Below, piece by piece: positions 44,800 through 60,000 of a DNA stretch of 64,000 nucleotides. This stretch comes from Serinus canaria. Its lineage: Eukaryota; Chordata; Aves; Passeriformes; Fringillidae. Location of the stretch: positions 96,391,990-96,455,989 of the forward strand of contig NC_066315.1 in assembly GCF_022539315.1 (NCBI RefSeq), written 5' to 3'. Below the pieces are notes generated by a model that made no database searches, was not told the origin of the DNA, and saw only the letters and a program-made list of their open reading frames with translations. The position numbers were made by a program, and so were the translations under genes. How positions within the stretch are numbered: position 1 is the first letter of the stretch; each line of letters opens with the position of its first letter.

Positions 44800-47700
44800 G
44801 GATGATGAAGAGCAGCATGCTGCTCCTGAGCATTTATCTGTGGATTTGAGATGTGCCAGAAAGCAGGCTGCGGGCCAACTGCTGAGGGATGCATTCGATG
44901 TAATACTTGTATGTCTTGAGATACGGTGCGATGGAAATGACAAATGAATGTGCTCCCTGTGGAGCCGTAGTGACAATAGTGGCACGGTGCAGGTAATCAG
45001 ACTTACTTGCTCAGTCAAGCTGTTTTATAAATGATGTGCTTTCACTCTCTCTTCTCTTGATTTTTTGCAATGCACATTTCTCAGATCTCCCTGGGCTACA
45101 GCAATCATAGCAAATCTATCTCCCTGCATGAAATGTGCTGTCCTTGGGATGCCGCAGAGGTGACAGCAGACGTGTCTTATGTCTCACCTAACAGACATTG
45201 GGCCCCTGAATCCCAGTGTTGCTGTGGCTCAGGTCAGTTCTGCATGCACTCTCTAGTGTAACACTGAGAGCTGTGGAGATCGCAGAGCAACTAAATCGTT
45301 ACAAATCAGCTGAAGAGTTTAACTTCATCTTTTTTTTATCCTTTTTCCTTTTTTAAATAACAATTTTAGTATTACTACTCTTGACGTATTACCGACCTAG
45401 TATCAAGAATACAGAGGTTATGTCAGAAAGTCAGAAAAACTCAATGAATAAGTAATACAATATATTGGCTATCACAACTGACTGTTTTTCCTATAGCATA
45501 TTTCAAAAATTTTCTCACATACCTTGTATGCATTTAGGTTACTAGGAAAAGCTCTAAATCCACAGCTGTGCCATTTTGATTGAGTATAGCTAGAAGTCTG
45601 CCACTAGACCTGAACTTAGAAAAGGAAGTATGATGTTATCCTTCCTTTCCAACATCCAGTCCTCTCAGGTGAAAGTTTTTAAGAAGGTGAATGGAATGTA
45701 CTGCATCTTCTTCAGATGATGGTACTGTTCCACTGCTAACCCTCTCCAGGTGTTTTAGGAGTTGAAATTATACATTGTCATAATGAAACTATCCCTGAAT
45801 TTTAGATTTGCTCATAAGAATTTTGGATTTACTGACAGTACCTCCCATCCCTCCATTGTTTGTCTTTAGCAAAGTAGTCCATTACTTTAAGTAGCAAGTC
45901 TTAGTGGGGTTTTGTGGTAAGGTAATTTTGCTGGTGCTGCAGAATCTTCAGCTATGTAGCAGTAGTATTTCAGTAGTATCATGGTAGTTTACGCCCCTAT
46001 GTGATGAGATTGAGTAACCCTCCAAGGATTTTGATAAAGTGTGATGTCAGATGGTAGCTATGAACATGCCAACACTATCAATTGCATAGTAATTCTGAGT
46101 AGGGTAGAAGAAAGATTTGCCTGGATATTGTAGTAGAGTGATCATAACTCAGTGACTTGGATTTTTTTACACAGTTTCAATAGTCTGCATTTGATAGGTG
46201 CTGAGAATTTCTTTGCCTGACTGAAATAAAAATAAAAATTTTAAAACCACCTGAAATTCTGTTGTTTTCTTTTTTTTTTTTTTATTTTCAGTAATACTGC
46301 TTCAAAAGTTAAGACTAAATCTCTGCAAGTAAACTGGTTTGTGATATCTCCCCTCCACTTAATTTCTGTTAAATTTCCTGTTCTTTTCCTCAGGGTCTGA
46401 AAACAAGGCTTCAGAATAAGATCTGAAGTTAGGGGAAATCTGTAGGTTTCTTGCTTTGCCTGAAATACTCATTTTGATGTTAAAGGAAAAATGAAGGCAT
46501 CCTCTTTTCTCTCAATAAACTTTTCTACTTGTTGCATGAGTTTTTCCTTTGCTCTGTAAAACTTTCAATCCACAGAAATGCCAAAATGAATAAACCTTTG
46601 GATAGCAGAGGAAGAGATAGAAAAGATACTGACAGTATTTACTTAAGAAAAAATGTGATTTTTTTTTTTTTAAGTGTTAATAGTACATGACAGCTATCTA
46701 ATTCTCAAATGACATTTCAGATTCCTTTTCCCAGTAGTGGAATGACTTCTCTGATGTTCCTAATTTTTGAAAAAGAACCTGACTGCATATTTCAGAAGCT
46801 CCAAAGATTTGGTAATTGGAGTTGTTGAGAGCATGTGCAACCTCAACTTGCAGTCTTCCTGCCATAAATCTGAATATGCAATGCTTTTGAAAAATGGAGT
46901 AAGCTCATTCTAACTAGAGCCATAGGGGAAGGCAGAAATCCTTTAGGTTCAAAATTATTCTAATACTGAATAAATGATATTGTTGTCTCATACAGCATGA
47001 TATTAAAAAAGGGTAGCTCGTAGTATCTTATCAAAGTCCATTGTAGAGTCTCTTACTCACTGGCGGGGCAGAGAGGGTGGGCAATATGCGGATGACTAAA
47101 GAAAAAGAGCCCCCAAACCAATAACAACAAAAGACCCCAAACCCAGCAGAACTTAAATTATCTTCTTCTTAAGCATTTATGAATGGAAGGCTCTAACCTA
47201 TGTTTCATAAGGTAGTTCCTTTGTCAGGAGACATGGTTTAAATTTCCACAAAATTTCTGTTTTGTTTTGTGGCGGCTTGGTTTGTTTGTGGGGTTTTTTT
47301 CCCACAACCGGCAAAGTCAGACCAAAATGACTGTCTCAAATATACTTTCTTGCAGCAAAACCTACAAGAAATTAATTTTTTTTGCCTAATGTATTAAATA
47401 TATTGAAGATTAATAGTATTCAGTAATGTGGTGTGATACATAAAGAAGTCTATTTTAGAGAATGAAAAGCCAACTCAAGCATGACAGTTATAGTAGTCAG
47501 AAATTAAATACAGTACTGTCATATTTATGTGTTCAGGAACAAATTTCTAATTTTAATCTCAGTTCAGGCATGAATTTTATTTAAGTGAGGGAAATATATT
47601 CACATTTTTTCCCTCGGCGATGAACGTGAAAGAAGGTGTTTGCTCATGCATTGTTATAGTTACCCTTTCTGTGGTTTAAAAAAGTATAAATGGGACTAGT

Positions 47701-50700
47701 GGAATTTGCTTTTGTGTCCAGCTGAAATTACGTTGTATTTATTTTAGAGATGAGGAAAATTACCATTCTAATATGTGGTGATTTTCAGTTCTTATGCCTA
47801 ACAGTTCATTAGACCTTTACAAATAATTTTTTAAATGAGAAGTTTCTGTGATTTATCAGCAAGTTAATGGTTTCACTTTTAATGCTTTAGGCTTGTATTT
47901 CTTTGGATATTTGCTGACAGCATATCATAAAATACTGGAGTGAAATGTGATTTATTTTTATATATTCCATTATCTGCAAGAAAAATGTTGAAAGGTATAA
48001 CTCAAAGGACAAATTTCCTACCAAGCATTAGTTATAGAGGTAAATTAAATTTTATATATTGTATCAGACAAGAAGGTTAAATTAAGGGTAATACACTGTA
48101 GTAATTTTATTTAGTGTTAAAATAAGCAAAAATATTTTGGAATATATACTATGAATTGTATAAAAATAAAGCAATTAAATATGATGACCAGGAAAATGTG
48201 AAAATATTCAAAATGCAAAAGATAACAAGGTTTTTTTTTTTTTTATTTTTTAAACAGCAGTTTTATGTCACCTGTTGTATACTTCCATTATATCTGACTT
48301 TTCAAAAGCTGATTCCTTCGTGCTGCATTTCCTGAGGTGTTTTTGCAGACCTAAGAAAAGGTCTTTGTTTGTAGATGGAAATCCTATTGAAACACTTTGT
48401 AGATATCCCTGCTCTTTCTTTCCTTCAGTGCCTTAGATGGGAGGAATTTCTTCCTCACCTTTATATGTTGTTCCTTTTTTTTGTCTCTGAACTGCAAGGT
48501 ATGGTACATAGTGTGCTTTTATGTTTATTTGTGTTTAGTAACTTTCTGACTCTGAGTAACATTGGAATAGAAGTTTAGTACAAGATCCTAAAGCAGGGCT
48601 GAAAGCAGAAACTGCTCCCAACACAAGGATCAAATTCAGTGTATGTGAACAGCTGAGCCCTCATTACTATTCTGTTACTCGTTTATAGAAATTATTAAGT
48701 CTGCTACATATTAATTTGGATTTTAAATTATGTTTTGTAACTAACTGGCCACACCCATCTAACTTTTCATCTAATCAGAACTTTTCCTTCTTCTTTCTTG
48801 AGAAAAGTTGCTGTTGATGGTGTTCAGTAGATGGCTTCATTTTTTTGGGCAACCTGTACCTTTTTGTGTGTTCATTACCCATCATACATTGATATTGCAT
48901 GGGTGTTTTCTCCATAAGGCATGTTTAGTGCAGGCTTTCAATCATTGCTGCAGGGTTTGGATAAAGAGCATTCACTGCTGCATATGATTTGGTGGGGAAA
49001 AAAAGGGCAAAATCAAATATCTAGAAAACTAGGAGTTATGCGTAAAGGAGGGAAAATCTTCACAGTGTAAATAAATGCCACCACTTTATACCATTTCCTT
49101 TTAGAAAATCTGCTCTGTGATTCATGTTCCTCCGATTCCACTTTATGAATATCAAACCTCAAATTTAATTAAAATTATGACAATATGTCAAGTTAGTTTT
49201 AGATTAACTAGAAATAAGAAAATGCTGCTCTTTGAGATAAATATTACCAGGAATCCTTGCTTTTCCAATCTCTTGAAATACTCCAGTAAACCGAATCCAT
49301 CATCTACGGCAGTTTCTGGGTGGAGAGCTGAGACACTTGCTATTAACCCTGACCTAGAAATACTCCATAATTCTGACTGAGCTAAATGTAGCATCTTCAT
49401 CTCTAATTTTTGCTTATCTGTTAATTTCATTTTGACCTTTTTTTGCCCTTATCTCTTTTCCAAACAAGTGGAACAATTAGAATAGCTAGAGACTCCTCAA
49501 TTGCAAATATCATCAAAATTGCTGCAACAGCCTTCATTAGACATTTCAGAGTACCTAATAGGGAATTCTGTCTTCAGAGCACAAACATTACAAGACTTGG
49601 AGAATACTGAGGTTTTTGTAATGATCTTGTTTCTTTCCTCTAGGTGATCTCAGTCAATTTTATAATAGCATGAGTCATTAGGGATCCCAACTGTACATTA
49701 GCTGAATACTAAAGTGCACTTCTCTGCATCACTGACTGAGGCCATTTGCCAAGGACAGTATCAATGCAGAAGGAATGATAAACAGGATTCATTGAGACCT
49801 GGTTTATAAAAAGTTTGCAGTGAAAATTCATATGCTCACACTAAACTAGGTATGAAGTTTACTTGAAGACCTTGGATCAGACAAAAATAAGATATGGAAG
49901 GGTTATTTCGTGCAAGGCAAAATTTAGAGACTGAATGCTCAAAACTGCAATTCTGAAGTTTTTGTGATGGATACTGCTTAATTCTGCTGCAGGAGCCTTG
50001 CTGCTTCTTTTAAAGTTTGAGGTGCCCGAGATTTATGTCCCAATATGTATCAACTTTTGAGCCAGTGAGGTCTGCATTGAACCTGGTATACTTCTCGTTA
50101 CTCTTAAGCCAAGTCAAGGTCCAGAAGCTGGGTATTTCCAGGCCAAATTCCTTTAAATGGTCTAATCCTTGATGCACTGAGAATAAATAAAACCACACAT
50201 ATATCTGCGAAGTTTATAAATAGCCCACATCATTTGTATTTAAGCTACATTTTAATGTTCATCTTTAACACCAAATTTAAGTACAGTTCCAAGCAGGACC
50301 CAAAATCTGGGACACAGTTAAGTGTGTTATCAATATCCCAAAGGATTTGCTTTCCTTATGTTTCTCCCATGGTATAATCTTTTTTCCTATCTGTAACAGA
50401 AGGATGCTGTCTTTCTGTTCCCCATTACAGAGGAGACAGTAATTTTCTCTGTCTGGGAAGGGCATTTCTGGATGCAAAGGCCTTATTCAGTTCCAGTAAG
50501 CAAAGAATCAGATAGGAAACTACATCTTGATATAAATTTCCCAGGCACTTGATGCTGGTTGTACTCTAAATGAAAGATTTAGCTTTGTTCTGCTGATTCC
50601 CGGAGGGATGGATATAACTATTGCTTTGAGTGGTGTCCATAATCCCCATAACATAATTTTTTTCCACCTACTCCTTTGTTAAATGTTTTTCTTGGGTGTC

Positions 50701-53640
50701 TCTAGAAAGCTGAAGGCAAACTACCTGACATTTCCTGGCTCCTTGTCTGGATCACTAACACATTGCCATCCAGATAGCATCATATTCCTTATTTATTTTT
50801 AGAGGGAAATGAATGTATTAATGAGGGAGAAGGCTCCTAAACATTAATCTTTACAAAGATTATGCAGAAAAGGCATTGTTTACTCAGTAGAAGTTTCTGC
50901 TTCAACTCTTTCTGTCCCAAATGCATTCATCTCATTTGCTTTCTTTCCGAGCTTGTCCTATGTGCTGCTTTTTAGTAAGTGGCTATCTACAAGAAGATTT
51001 AATTTGTAAAGATGTAAATTACTTGAGTTGCTTGTAAATGTCTTCTTTATCTTATGTATCTTTGCCAAATGTGCTCTAGAAAGCTGACAGAGGAAAGCAT
51101 TTGCAAAAAAATTGTGCCAAGTACTACCTTCAAAAATGAAATAGTTTTTAGAGTTAAAAATATATCTAATAAAATGAATATATTTCCATCTGCATAAGTA
51201 AAATTAGGTAGAAAAATGTTAATTGTGGATAAAATTTCCTCACAGCAGCTGTCTTCAGTCTTTCAGTCAGTGCAGTAGAACCTCAGTCATGTACAGATGC
51301 CCCCAGCTCCAAGGGTCCTGCTGCTGCCATGACTGGAGAATTAGCACACACAAGTATTCTGAATAGAGAGGATCCATATCTGGAGAACAAGCACATTTGA
51401 AATTATTTGGGAAATCTCTCTTCAAGGCCAAGTGGTGGAAGTATTAAATAGTTTACATTTGTGTAATTTTTGTTATGTAGAGCAGCTAAATAGCTTTAAC
51501 TTATTTTTCCTTTTTTTTCTTAAATTTCAGTAGAAAAAATACAAATACTAAGAGAACTAGTAAATGAATGCTAATAGTACTAATAAGAGTAAGGTAACAA
51601 GTGAATGTGTGGATGATACTTTTCTGCAACTTTTAAAACTCATTATTTATTGACTATGTTTTCATTAAAACGTTTAGTTCTACTTAATTTGGTCTTGTGT
51701 TTAAAAATAAGCTACAATAGGGCTAAGGTACTGATCTTCCTTACACAAGTACCAACAAACATGCATTATTATACTGGATCTAAAATCTCTTGTATATAAA
51801 TCTTAAAAAAGGGAAAAGATTATACTTTCAGTTGTAACATAAATAATTCTTTGACATCTCTACAGTGAATAATTTCCCAAACAGTTAAACTCCATTTAAA
51901 ATTGTAAAGACTATTTTAAATTGTGACATTATCTGGGGTTTTCTTTGTTGAATCAGCAAATATCTGAAAATAGGAATAAAAACATTAAATCTTTTTGTTG
52001 TGATATAAAAGCAGGTAATGGAAAGGAGGGTGTACTTTTGGTTATCATTTAATTTTAAAGCACTTCAGAGCTAAGAACATGGGAATTTTCAGCAATACAT
52101 GTTGGATATAGTGCAAATTGTTTATCATGTTAGGACTCAGGTAGGAGTAAGACAAAATTTGACAACCTATACTTAACACAGCTAGACTTTTTTGCATCAA
52201 TAAAAAAACTTGAAGAGGCAAACTCAATTTGGATTACAAATTTTAAGATGCTTTTGCTAAGCTTTCATGTGAGCAGAACAGTTTTGTCAGAAACTATTAA
52301 AGTGTAAATTGCAGCTGATAAACCCCTATTATTATTTGGAAAGACAAAAGGAGCTCTTAATGAGAGGTCTGAGCCTCGCTTCATTATTTGGCACAGTGTT
52401 GTGTTTGATTAAAAGATAATGACATTGGGCACCCATCTATTTGGATTTGAGTTGCTACTACAAATCAGGATATGAATCTATTTTAAGTGCACTTGAGTAG
52501 AATAATGTTTAGGTAAGCATTATCTTCACCTGTCTCATTGGGACTGAAAAGTGCATTTAGAACAGAGCAACTGTTTAATTATTTGACTGAGTGGTACCTG
52601 ATGGGAAACTACTACTCACCATATGGCTTAATGTATCCCTAGTTAATAAGCTGTGAACGCTATATCCAAAAGATAATAGAGTGAAATATGAGCATTTTAA
52701 TTCTAAACCATATGTCTCAGGTATTAAAAGAAGGAAAACTACTAGGTAGTTTGTGATATTGGATTGGAAGAAAGTAACTACTTGGTTCAGTTTAAAAACA
52801 ATATAGAATAATACACAATGACATTTTTTATGACAGAAAGTCTGCTTTAAGTAATACTAAACAGAAAATAGGTAATGTAACGTACTTACTAATGTAAGTA
52901 TTGTTATTTTTCTCCAAATAGAAAACATCCTCTGTGTTAATTCAATAGTTTAAGTTACTTGGGGGGCAGGAACAAAATGTGTGGTTTTCTTAAAAAAAAA
53001 CATTTTGAGGAATAACTAAAATATTGAAGTATTTAGAGCTTGAACGTGAAGAACCTTAAAATTAAACCTCATCAAAGTGTTGAAGTAAGTTATTTGGAAG
53101 GAAATAATTAGTGTCCTGTTTTAAATGCCTAGTGTCTAAAATCAGTATATAACGATGCTAAAATATCCTCTTTTAATTAAGAAATTTTGACATCTGCTTT
53201 CTAATGTCTGGTAGAATATACATACTCTCAAAAGAGTAAAGATTTGCATTGAATATATTTGATTTACTATTAAGGAAATCTGCTTGAGCTTTCTGGGAAT
53301 GCAGAGCTTGTACTCCAAGTTTTGACTTTGCCTAACATCTCTCAATGTTAAAATCCTTGATTTTAAATTTACTGGATTAAGGATTTTACATTAAAATGTG
53401 ATTCTTTCTCCATTTTGTTTTATTTATGTCCAAGGTTATTGAACTGAATATCAAACTCTTTCCTTGACAGATGTTCAGTGGGAATATTTCTCCTTTCTGA
53501 GATTATAAGAAATTTGAATTTGTATTTTATATATAAGAGAGATGATTCTGCTTGTCTGACCTCTTGAAAAATTGCTTTTGTATCTGGTCTTTCACTCTGG
53601 AAATGTTATCCTGTAGCTGATGACTGTGTGATTAAAACCC
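44800..53640. other. Intergenic, AT-rich; no gene recognised
   Basis: No exon or protein similarity is recognised. A 63-codon, Cys-containing frame at 45070-45261 lies just downstream of the transglutaminase gene but has no supporting evidence. Homopolymer runs occur near 46271-46283 and 48231-48245. Confidence 0.55.
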
Positions 53641-53689
53641 CAAGAAGGAACAGCTTAACATTTCAAGGCCTTCCTTTGTGCGAGTCTTC

Positions 53690-54085
53690 CCTCACCCACC
53701 CACCCACTTGTAGGGCTACTTGTGGGCTGGGGTGCAGCCTGGTGCAGCCATGCAGCCATGCAGCCATGCAGCAGAGCTGTGTGCAAGTTGCTGAGAGAGG
53801 CGAGGTCCTCCCTGTCTTCACCGTGACCTGGTTTAAAGCTGCGGCTCTTGCCCTTGATCTTGCCTGAGCTGGGTGACAGGTGTCCCTGAGCCTCCCACTT
53901 CTTCATTCCTGACCCTGACCACCACCCCAGCCTAGCTTCAGGTCCTCCCCATCCCCGTGTCCCTGCTCAGGCCCTGCTCTGCCCTTCCTGCTCAGGAGCC
54001 TTGGGAGCAGATCCCATGGTGGTGAGGTCCCTGCCCTGATGGCAGCACTGTCACACTTGGCTCTCAGCTTCCTCCATCGAGCAGC
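53690..54085. other. GC-rich block of unknown origin with an octamer tandem repeat
   Basis: About 400 bases are clearly more GC-rich than their surroundings and hold overlapping chance frames on both strands. At 53743-53770 the octamer TGCAGCCA repeats about 3.5 times, and CCCA-type repeats occur near 53693-53706. It could be an old mobile-element insertion or a small regulatory island; I cannot identify it. Confidence 0.5.
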
Positions 54086-57000
54086 TTCCTGACAAGCATG
54101 ATGATCTCCAGTCAGAATTTTGAATCTTCCCATTTTCTTCTAGGATTGATTTTGCTAAATATTCCTTGGACAGTTTTCTTTTATTTCAGACCTGACATCA
54201 TGTGGGACAATGGGACGACCTGCTGATGCATAAAATCACATTAGATGTCTTTCTTCCTTCACTAATTCCCAGCTTGACGTGGCTCCTACAGATATCAGTG
54301 TCCAAAGTCCTGATGGATTCAGTGGAGCAGGAAGAAACCTGTAGAATTTTTCTGGATGAGCACTGTGTGTATGAAGGGCATATGAAATCTAATAAGAATG
54401 TTTGATCACCTGAAAATTGTATTCTAAGTATTCTAGTAGTAATTTATTACCTGTATTTCAGCAAGGCTTTCACAATACCTTTTTTTTTCCATTAGCAATT
54501 TATCATCTTCTTCATTAGTAATACATCATGTGCATAATAACTATTCATTGCAGTTTCTCTCTGGGCTGAAATTACGTTTGAGAATGAAAATATAAATGAT
54601 TTATTGACACAGAAGAATACTAATTACTGACAAAATCCCTGGAAAATTGGGATAACGTAGAGCTTTAGCATTGAGATGTTAGCATCTCTGCCTCAAATAA
54701 ATTTTCAAACTTAAGGTGTGCCTGTGAAGAGTAAATATCACTGTGTTACTCATAATAAATACTGAGAGAGCAAACGTGTCTCAAGCAACAAAAATATATA
54801 ATAGAACTTTTGAAAGAATGAACTTGAGGTAAAATAAGAAGTTGATTTTATACTTGTGCTAAAAAACCCATTTTCTGTTGAAGAAGTTATCTGCTTGAAA
54901 GGCAGAAGTTCTTAAATAAATCTTGTTTCCTCTTCCCTTATAGTTTTATTCTATAATAATATAAATTTGGCTTTTAAGTTGTGAATTATTTGCTGCTTCT
55001 ATTGTTATGGCTGTGTCAAGAGTGAATAATATTATTCATTATTTAGTAAACATTTCTATTAATTACTGTGGTCCTGCATTTTAGGCCCCCAATTTACAGT
55101 ATAAATTATTTACAGAAACCAGCACAAAAAAGGTCAGATAGACAAATTGCCTCGCTGCTGAATTTTTAGTGATCAGATCCCCCAAATCTAACCAAACACA
55201 CCAATAAATATCATAAATTCCCACTTAGTGAACAAAGGAAGTTGCCTTTCTCAAAATTATCCCATGCAACTCGCCATGCCAAAGCACTCTGGAACTATCC
55301 AGCAGGGAGTATGGATCAGAAGAACAAACCATGGAGGGCTGCAGGTGACTCAGGCTGAGATACAGTATGATTTTACAGTATCGATGTTAAGGTGGAGGCA
55401 GCCTATGATTATAGACACCACATCTATATTTTACCCACTAACTGATAATGTGTCTAAGAGAAGCAAAACCAGGAGATAATTTTGGAGTTCAGACAGAAAA
55501 ATAGAGATTCTCTCTTCCTAGGCTAGTTCCTTAAACATTCTGCTACTCAAATATTCTTGTCACTTCTCTTTATCTCAGAAATTTCCTGACCTGTACATTT
55601 CTCTCAGTTCAGCAGCAGAGATTCAAACTGAGAAGTGAAAGATATGTTGGATATGTTGCACAAAATAGCCTAGGATGAAGTGATACATCATTCTTCTAGT
55701 TAAGGCTATTTCCCTCTCCTGTGAGGATGAGCTATTCAACAGTCTGTGGAATACAAAAGATAATATCATCTCCTCCCCCATGAAAGAAAACAGTAGCTGC
55801 ATTTTATAGGAATATCAATTTTATCAATGCCAAGTGTGCTAAGGAATGTTAGACTTGAGGATCTTGGCCTGGTTTTGGTACAAATCAGCTGCTCACGCTG
55901 CTCAGAGAGTACGAGTGGGATGTGCAAACTGCAAAGTTTGAAGAAACAAACTGGACACATACAGAATTACAGTGCCTCCAAGCAGAAGTCCTCAGAACTC
56001 TGCGTGTAGGTACCTGCATTTGTCAGAATCTCACTTTATGAACTTCAACCTACTCTGAAATTTACCTTCAATTCATGAAAAAATAAGATGCTAAGGTGAA
56101 GTCTCATGATGGAAGAAACCTGTCCATTTTCTTACTTATGCAGGAAACTGAAGCTGGGTTGTGAAATAATACAGTTAATTTGATTTTTTATAATATATGA
56201 AAAATTCACAGATTTCCTGCTTCTTTTTTTAAGCCATAGATATATATGCTGGCATTGCATGTTTCTTCATGACATGCAGTCTATGTAATATGCTTTTTAC
56301 TTCATATTTCATTGGTTTTCTTTAAGCAGGTAATTTTCATTTTACTTTAAGTAGCATTGTATTCGTTTTAGCTAATAGCTCTTTGAAGTGCATAGAACTG
56401 ACTGAATGAAGTTGGCATCATTTCATGTTAGTATAAGTCTGCATAAGGTGGCACTACTACCTGAAATTCTTGGCAGTGTTTTCTCGGCCAAAGCATGGTC
56501 CCTTGCACTGTAAAAATAAATAAAAAAAAAAAAAAACCCCAACATCACCAGGCAGCTAAAGAAGGTTCTTTGAAAAAACACCCAGCTGGAGGAAGAAGGT
56601 TTAAATATAGTTGTTGTTTTTTTTTTTCTGTTGGCTTTTTTTTCCCCAGGTTAATTATCTCAGATGACTTCCCCGAGGTAGTTCATTGCAAGGCCATATG
56701 ACTTCATGTGCCTGCAGTTATGGGTGGAGAAATAATCACCCAGGAATAAGGGGGTGGTGAGGTGACTCTTTGATGACTGAGCTGGCTTATGTTGTATTAA
56801 ACTGGTTATGAAACTGCAGTGTAAAACTCTACTTCATTTAAACACGATAGGGTCTTTCTCTGTAATTTATAGAAATTCTCTGTAAGTTCTATAATTTACA
56901 TAGTAGTAATGAGTAAAACCAGAAAAAGTAGGAGAAAGCATTTAGATGAATATAGCTGCTACTAAAATGTTCCCACTATTAATTATTTCTGAATGGATTT

Positions 57001-60000
57001 TGGTAAAAAAACATATATACATGAGGAGATGCAACAAAATGAAACTCAGGAGGGCAAATAATTGTACTCTTGATTTCTGTGATTTCGGCAGAGCTTCTCA
57101 TTTAAACTTAGTGCTTTATTTTTTTTTTCTGGCAGGATACTTATGAAGATAGTTACATCTCTCTTCCTGAAGATCATTTTGTTGGTAGTGCCTGCTCTGT
57201 GCTTTGGAGAGTCTACAGGATTTGTTTAGCACCATGACATGTATTTGAACATTCCTCTGAGCCTACTTATTTTTACCCAAACAGTACAGGAGATTTCTTT
57301 ACAAAAATAAGAAATACAAAGCCATACTCCCCCTCGAGGAGTTACAAATAAGAGGTTTCATTGCAAATATGAATGTGCAAACTTATATACTTGTTTCACT
57401 GCATAGAATGTACAAAACCATCAAAAACTACCTCAGAAATGTTTAGTTTTTTCTGTGTTCAGGCAAGTAGTCAGAATAATCTGAATGCTTTTGCTAATAA
57501 AATGCGTAGAACAAGTGAGAGCAGGAAGTATTTGCAAATGTTTATTTGAATGAGTGAGTCTGAGTCACTTGGATAACATTTGCAACCATTTTCCTTAACC
57601 AAATACAGAAAGAAGGAAAAAAAAAAAACAACAGTGCAGGCAAATTTTAATTCCCACTGTTTTTAAGAAGGACTTGTTTGTGAATGTCCCTGTCATTAAG
57701 ACTTAGTCCAGATGTCTGTGTGTCCATCTTTGAATCTTTCCAATGTCTTTGCCAATAAAAATTGCAGTTGTCCAGTACAGGAAAAATGCTATTTAATTAA
57801 GACAAATTAAGAGTACACATAACAGTAAGATAAAAAAATTACATGAAACATGTTTATGCAATTTTGAATTAAAAAAAAACCCCAAGGAATAAAATGACTG
57901 ATGCTTTACATTCTTCCTTTTCCAGGCAGACCTGTACTGGAGCATCAGGAAATCAGAGCTGCCTTCTATGAGCTAGGCTAGCCTCTCTACTTTTGTAAAA
58001 GCTTCAGTGAGTATAGTATATATAGACCATTTTTTGTGCCCACTAACTTTCCCCGTGGTTCTTAAAAGTATGCTCATACGGAAATGCAAGTGAAGTAGTA
58101 AAATTGAGCAGTTGATGCTGAGAATCCAATATCCCAAGAATATGTGCTTCAGTAGTACATATGAATGGGTGGAGCTGGTTTTCCAGGTCATCTTGCACAA
58201 AAGAAATGCTGTTCATGTGTTTCGAGATGACTTGGAAATATAAAGCAAAGCACATAATGGAGATTTGAGAGGTTAAGCTTTCAAAGCTCATCTCTGTCCC
58301 ATAATTTTAGTGCAAATGCACGCACTATAAACATACATGTATGTATTGTGTGTATCATGCAGTGATCTTGGACTAGTGAGCATTGTGCTCACTCCTGAGC
58401 AGTTCATTTCTGAAGGCCCCTGCCCAGTCAGCTGGGCTGTTCTTTTTCTATGGTTTCACTATCCCTTTCACATTGTGGTAAAATATGAGGTGAATGAAGT
58501 ATATATCTTTCCATGAATGCTTTCTAGGTTCTTCCCATAACTGCAACTGCAGAAGCAGTTGTTTGTTATTGCTTGAATAGGCATGATTTTTCCTTATCAA
58601 TTCCTCATATAGCAGACTATGTCATGCTGCGTCCTCTCAGTGTGCTGTGGAAAAATGATACGAACTTATTCATTCACAAACTGGAAACACTGCATATGCC
58701 ATGCATTGAACCCACACTCCAGTGAGAAAAGATAATTTCAGTCAAGTTAAGGCCCTATCAATCACAATAATTCATGAGTCACACAAACCTGTATGATTTT
58801 TTTCAAGATTAATCCCTTACTCTAAATTGAATTTTAGGAGAAAGAACCTGAAATAACCTAAGTATTTAATATATACACCATTTTCCTGCAAACCTGAAAA
58901 AACCCATGCAGCTTACATTTTTTTACCACTTAAACCTATATAATTAGGTCAAAAAACTATTAAGGTCAAGATCAGATATCTAAGTCACTGGGAACTCTCT
59001 GTGAACACATAAACAATCCATGCCAAAAATGCCCTTCATGCTTCACCAGAAAGGCACAGCTGGAGTTAATATAGCTTTCCCAGGCAAGCTTATAAGCATC
59101 AGGAATTATAGGGTGTAGCATCACGCTGAATATTTCCATTTTATGGACATGACATACTTTAAGAGTCCTATGTTTTGGAATGTAAATACCACTGAGACTG
59201 GCAGCTGAGTTGAATCATCAAACAGGAGATCGTCTACAATTGCAGAGAAACTGAGCCTATGCATGTCCTGCTTTGAGTATAATGTCATTCCAAGGGAAGG
59301 TGAGGGTGGAAGCATGGTGGAAGGAAAAATGGTGATAAACAAGTTGTTTCCTCATTTTTTGCCTCTCCATGTATATAGGCAAAATCTATTTCCTATCCTC
59401 TCAAAACGCTTCCAACATTTATCATTTTCATCCCTAATTTTCTATTTCAGCCTAGGACCAATGTAGATTTTGAGGCACATTTACACTGAGCAGCTTGCAC
59501 AGATGTCAAATTAAATGAAAATATATTTTTCAATTAATGGAGTAAAGTGGATTTGATATACCTCAAAATGATGTAATTTGCTGTAGATTTTTTGTTCTAG
59601 TAAAAACATTTATTTTTTCTCCATTAAATCAGTGACAGAGTAAAAAAAGGCATGGAGACAACAAATGGTTATTAATTCCAATGCACCCAGTGAAACTGAA
59701 CAGGGTTTGGCACGGTGATTGTTAAGCTACAAAACGAGGGAGAGCATCTCCTCTAGCTGGCTGCAGCCAAGGTGCTTAGCAGAGCATGGAGAGAAGGTGA
59801 AAGAAAAGCAATGAAACATAAAGCATCAGGGAAGAATTGAGACAGGATGACATGACAGCAGGTAATGACTGGGAAGGGGAAGGAAAGCAACGAAACAAAT
59901 GATGTGTTTAAAGCATAAAATGAAGACAAGCAATGCTTCACATTCCCTGCTGATGGGCAATCCGTGTTTCATTAGGATACCTGGTATTTAACAGAGGGAG

